Assembly (NCBI GenBank): GCA_963653155.1
Contig: CAVJWR010000116.1
Coordinates: 1 to 9,445 of the forward strand
Source: UBA1731 sp963653155
GTDB lineage: Bacteria > Verrucomicrobiota > Kiritimatiellia > RFP12 > UBA1067
Direction of reading: 5' to 3'
DNA length: 9,445 nucleotides
This document shows positions 6,707 to 9,445 of this stretch, piece by piece. The notes under the pieces were generated by a model. It had not been told where the DNA came from. It did not search any database and saw only the letters and a program-made list of their open reading frames with translations. Position 1 is the first letter of the stretch. The number at the start of each line of letters is the position of its first letter. The translations under genes and the position numbers were made by a program.

Positions 6707-8259
6707 GCCGCCCTCCTTGCGAACAGACGTCCACGCAGATGCGTCCGCAGTGTCGACGCGACGGCACGGGCTTCGTCCGTCCAACCGTAGAACGCGACGA
6801 AACAGGCCCCGTAGGCAACCGAAATCGCGACGGCCCAGCCGAGCCAGGCGAACCAGTTGCCGGGCGAGGGCGCAAGCCGTGACTTGACGACAGACGCGAA
6901 CGCGACCGGCAGAATCGTCAGCACCGCATACTGCCGCCAATACCCCCAGACCGAATGCCCCAACCGATGGCGGAAAAGCAGATAGGGGCCACGCCAGAAC
7001 GCCGTCAGCACATAGGCGATGATCGTTCCGAGAAAGACGCCCGCAACGCCAAAGGGACCGACAAGCGCGATGGAGACGGCGACGTTGAGTGCCGCCTCAA
7101 TGAGTGGACGCGGCTTGTCGCGCACAAAAAGCCCCGAAGCCATGATATGCTCGCCGACCGTGTTCCACGACGTCTGCAGGTAGAACAGGACACAGAGCAC
7201 CGCTTCAACAGACGTGCCGAGACAGAAGCGTTCGCCCAGCCAGAGTCGGATGAACGGGGCGACAAGGAGGAAGAGCCCCGTTGCGGCGAAACCGCTGAGC
7301 GCGAGATTCAGGAACTGCATCTTGCGAAAGAGACGATAGACGTCCGACGGTGCCAACGTCGCATAGGCATTGCCGTAGTTCGACGTGAAGACGCCGAGGA
7401 ACTGCCACAGGAGGCGCGTCAGGGCCGAGACCAGAAGCGCGTAGTTCGAGTAGAGTCCGACCGCCGCAAGTCCGACGAATTTCGAGAGGACAAGACTGTC
7501 TGTCGAACTGACGACCGTACCGCCCACACGATGGAGCATCAGCGCACCCGCATCCTTGAAGATCCCGACCTTTTCCGCACGCGGCAGCGTTTCGGCAACG
7601 GTGAAGACGGCTTTGTAGCGATGCGTCGTCCAGACGCTGAGTACCCAGTTGAACGTGAGGACAAACACGATGCCGGAGGCGAGCGTCCACACGAAGTCCC
7701 GCGTCAGCCACAGGACAAGGAGCTGAAGGGCGAAACGCCCCGTCTCGGAAACCATCGACACGAAAAGCGCCACGTGGTTCTTCCGATCCGCATTCCAAAT
7801 GGAAAGGCGGTAGGAAAAGAGATAGGTCGAGACGCTTTGCGCAAGAAAGAGGATGTAGACGACCTTCAGATTCACATCGCCCGGCACATCGGAAGCGTCC
7901 TTGACAAGGAATCCGATGAACGGGAAGAGCGCAAGCCCAAGGACGAGGACGACAAGCGCGATAAGATGGTAGACCTGGCGGAAGAAACGCATGAGCCGCC
8001 CGACCTGCAAGACGTCGCCCTCGGCAATCGGCTTGTAGAAGCGGTAGCAGATGGCCGAACCGACACCGAGTTCGGCGAGGGCGAGAAGGCGGAAGACGTC
8101 CCAGAAGAGTCCGTTGATGCCAAGGTAACGTTCGGAAAGGATGGCGACGAACGCCGTACGGTAGGTGAACCCGGCAACGACGTTGATGACATGGCAGAGC
8201 GTCCCGACGCCGGACGCGCGGAGCATGCTTGCCACGCGGCTCTGTCGGTTGAACGTCAT
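6703..8259 (-). CDS. Wzx-type polysaccharide flippase (MOP/PST superfamily)
   Basis: This 518-residue protein is almost wholly hydrophobic, with about a dozen membrane segments, as expected for the polysaccharide transporter branch of the MOP superfamily. Its N-terminal part, AILSERYLGINGLFWDVFRLLALAELGVGSAICYRFYKPIAEGD (39-82), carries the RYLGINGLF and LAELGVGSAI...YKPIAE patterns of Wzx-like repeat-unit transporters. The late segment VGPFGVAGVFLGTIIAYVL also matches this family. It should flip undecaprenyl-linked repeat units to the periplasmic face. The start at 8259 has GAAAGGGA upstream and overlaps the acyltransferase stop as ATGA; it ends in ATGA with the GT4 gene. The extended frame up to 8475 is shadow of the acyltransferase gene. 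The protein is complete, with no frameshift seen. The gene symbol wzx is not assigned because the class is judged by pattern only. Confidence 0.93.
   Translation of the reverse strand: MTFNRQSRVASMLRASGVGTLCHVINVVAGFTYRTAFVAILSERYLGINGLFWDVFRLLALAELGVGSAICYRFYKPIAEGDVLQVGRLMRFFRQVYHLIALVVLVLGLALFPFIGFLVKDASDVPGDVNLKVVYILFLAQSVSTYLFSYRLSIWNADRKNHVALFVSMVSETGRFALQLLVLWLTRDFVWTLASGIVFVLTFNWVLSVWTTHRYKAVFTVAETLPRAEKVGIFKDAGALMLHRVGGTVVSSTDSLVLSKFVGLAAVGLYSNYALLVSALTRLLWQFLGVFTSNYGNAYATLAPSDVYRLFRKMQFLNLALSGFAATGLFLLVAPFIRLWLGERFCLGTSVEAVLCVLFYLQTSWNTVGEHIMASGLFVRDKPRPLIEAALNVAVSIALVGPFGVAGVFLGTIIAYVLTAFWRGPYLLFRHRLGHSVWGYWRQYAVLTILPVAFASVVKSRLAPSPGNWFAWLGWAVAISVAYGACFVAFYGWTDEARAVASTLRTHLRGRLFARRAA
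6711..6718 (-). promoter_or_regulatory. Strong ribosome binding site AAGGAGGG for the GT4 gene at 6706
   Basis: On the minus strand, AAGGAGGG ends four bases before the ATG at 6706, inside the last codons of the flippase gene. It is the best Shine-Dalgarno in the window. It shows that the host uses canonical ribosome binding sites and decides the start against the longer open frame. Confidence 0.75.
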
Positions 8260-9383
8260 GGCACATCCCTTTCTCCGATGCCGAAACGCCGGACGGCTAT
8301 GGCACAGAGTGCGTCTGCGAAACGGCCGATCCGCAACACCGCGAACAGGCGATCGCGGACGATGTCGAGCGCAAGGCAGACGAAAAAGACGGCGAGCGAG
8401 ATTCCGAAACAACGCAACAGCCAGTCCCATGTGGAGGAAACCGTCAGATCCGCCATTCGGGGGACGAACACCCACCTCCAGAAAAGCGGCTGCACATGGA
8501 TGAGATAGACGCCCAATGTCGCGGCGGCAAGTGGTCGCAGGACGCGAGCAACCGACGGCCCGACAGATCGGACTTTAAGGCACAGCGTGAAAAGGAGAAT
8601 CCCGATCAAAAGGACACCTGGCGACGTGACATCATGGAAATGAAGCTTCGCCGCCACTGTCGCAAGCAATCCGAAGGACGCATTTGGCAACAGGACGTTC
8701 CCCAAGCACGAAAGACCCGCAAGCGCGAGGATGCCAAGGACACACGCACGCGCAGAAAACCGATCGAAGGGATTACCGTGAAGCCGGAAATACGCTCCAA
8801 GTCCGTAAAGGAGAAGCAACCACTGGAGACTGTAGCCTCGCATCACGGGGAGAAAGCCGGCCTTTGTGCAGAAGTCGAGCGTGCAGACAGGCACAAGCGT
8901 CAGGACGAGCACGACTTCCAACACCTTGCGCGGCGTTCGCCGCAACCCCTCGTTCAAGAACGGCACGAAAACCATCAGCACGAAGTAGGCTGTCATGTAC
9001 CACCAACTTCCAGTCGAGACCGGTCGCAGAAACGCGAAGACCTCTTCCGCCGTGGCGGGGACGAGTCCCGTCGTCAAAAGAGCCGCCGTCACCGCCGCGC
9101 CGGTGAAGACCATCTGAAACCAAAGACGGACGAGCCGCGCCGGTCGGATGCGAGATGATACGCAGAGAAAGCCCGTGGCGACCGCGAAGACATCCAGCCC
9201 CGCGAGGAATATTGGATAGAAGAACGAGAAGAGCAACCGGACGCCTTCCGGGTTCGCGGCATCCGGTGTGGGCCGGAGCCCATATCCGCTCACGTGTGTC
9301 GCGACAATGCCAAACATGGCTACCAGTTTGGCGACGTCAACTCCCGGACGGTAGGCTGGGCCTACACGCTCAACAGACGGCAT
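8256..9383 (-). CDS. Acyltransferase family 3 membrane protein (O-acyltransferase)
   Basis: This 375-residue integral membrane protein has about ten hydrophobic segments. It starts with the family signature RPGVDVAKLVAMFGIVATHVSGYG (12-35 from the ATG at 9383), in which H30 corresponds to the conserved histidine of acyltransferase-3 (PF01757) proteins. Near the end, AAATLGVYLIHVQPLFWRWVF matches the family's conserved last segments. Members move acetyl or other short acyl groups onto sugars of exported polysaccharides, so it probably decorates the repeat unit made here. Two starts compete: the ATG at 9383, and a TTG at 9389 that lies six bases after AGGGGGTGA and so has the better ribosome-site spacing. 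They differ by two residues. The preceding reading frame stops at 9393. The gene ends in ATGA with the flippase start. Acyl donor and target sugar are unknown. Confidence 0.92.
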   Translation of the reverse strand: MPSVERVGPAYRPGVDVAKLVAMFGIVATHVSGYGLRPTPDAANPEGVRLLFSFFYPIFLAGLDVFAVATGFLCVSSRIRPARLVRLWFQMVFTGAAVTAALLTTGLVPATAEEVFAFLRPVSTGSWWYMTAYFVLMVFVPFLNEGLRRTPRKVLEVVLVLTLVPVCTLDFCTKAGFLPVMRGYSLQWLLLLYGLGAYFRLHGNPFDRFSARACVLGILALAGLSCLGNVLLPNASFGLLATVAAKLHFHDVTSPGVLLIGILLFTLCLKVRSVGPSVARVLRPLAAATLGVYLIHVQPLFWRWVFVPRMADLTVSSTWDWLLRCFGISLAVFFVCLALDIVRDRLFAVLRIGRFADALCAIAVRRFGIGERDVP

Positions 9384-9392
9384 GCTCAAGTG

Positions 9393-9445
9393 TCACCCCC
9401 TGAAGATGAAGAAGACCGCCGCGAAGATGCAGACGGTTGCGGCAA
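9393..9445 (-). CDS. C-terminal end of a probable membrane protein, cut by the window edge
   Basis: From the right edge, one minus-strand frame runs through 16 codons to TGA at 9395-9393, ending AATVCIFAAVFFIFRG. The strongly hydrophobic tail closed by a basic residue looks like a final transmembrane helix. It ends four to ten bases before the acyltransferase start, as expected for an operon neighbour. In this setting a polymerase (Wzy-type) or another acyltransferase would be plausible, but sixteen residues cannot decide. The other two frames were not considered as good. Confidence 0.5.
   Translation of the reverse strand, partial: AATVCIFAAVFFIFRG

Noticed and set aside
6707..6940. N-terminal extension of the GT4 gene at 5492-6706
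   Set aside because: It overlaps the flippase coding sequence, shows no domain, and the AAGGAGGG before 6706 fixes the start.
8260..8475. N-terminal extension of the flippase
   Set aside because: It is an arginine-rich shadow of the acyltransferase gene; the ATG at 8259 has GAAAGGGA upstream and an ATGA junction.
6955..8508. A 517-codon plus-strand open frame, mostly charged residues
   Set aside because: It lies antisense to the flippase and the end of the acyltransferase. Its lysine/glutamate/arginine-rich, low-complexity product is what the complement of hydrophobic membrane-protein codons gives. It has no domain or convincing ribosome site.

Overview
The window looks like one stretch of a surface-polysaccharide (O-antigen, capsule or exopolysaccharide) biosynthesis operon from a GC-rich bacterium. 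Every convincing gene lies on the minus strand, so transcription runs from the right edge to the left edge. Sampled 60-base blocks of the sugar genes reach about 65% GC. Several starts have Shine-Dalgarno sequences (for example AAGGAGGG before the start at 6706). I cannot name the phylum from sequence alone.

In transcription order the operon holds: the hydrophobic C-terminus of a probable membrane protein (9393-9445, cut by the edge); an acyltransferase-3 family membrane O-acyltransferase (8256-9383); a Wzx-type flippase (6703-8259); a GT4 glycosyltransferase (5492-6706); a GT2 glycosyltransferase (4377-5474); then, past an inserted segment, an alkaline-phosphatase-superfamily phosphodiesterase-like protein (1239-2405); a second GT4 enzyme (76-1239); and the first 26 codons of an unrecognised gene (1-79). 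The glycosyltransferases would build a lipid-linked repeat unit, the acyltransferase would decorate it, and the flippase would move it across the inner membrane. The phosphodiesterase-like protein may add, remove or hydrolyse a phospho-substituent. Successive sugar genes mostly overlap by 1-4 bases (ATGA or TAATG junctions), which implies translational coupling.

Between the GT2 gene and the phosphodiesterase gene (2406-4376) lie two genes that do not belong to sugar metabolism and are not tightly coupled to their neighbours. One encodes a RhuM-family protein with a C-terminal PLD-like domain (3402-4346). The other is AT-rich (sampled blocks 37-50% GC) and encodes a protein with a C-terminal PD-(D/E)XK nuclease domain resembling the nuclease end of Card1/Can2 (DUF1887) proteins (2453-3313). 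A TATAAT box sits just before the first of them. This pair is the accessory part of the window: a co-directional cargo module inside the operon, possibly for defence or stress, although its function is not established.

No rRNA, tRNA, CRISPR array, insertion sequence or clear terminator was seen. The long plus-strand frames are antisense shadows of the GC-rich minus-strand genes.
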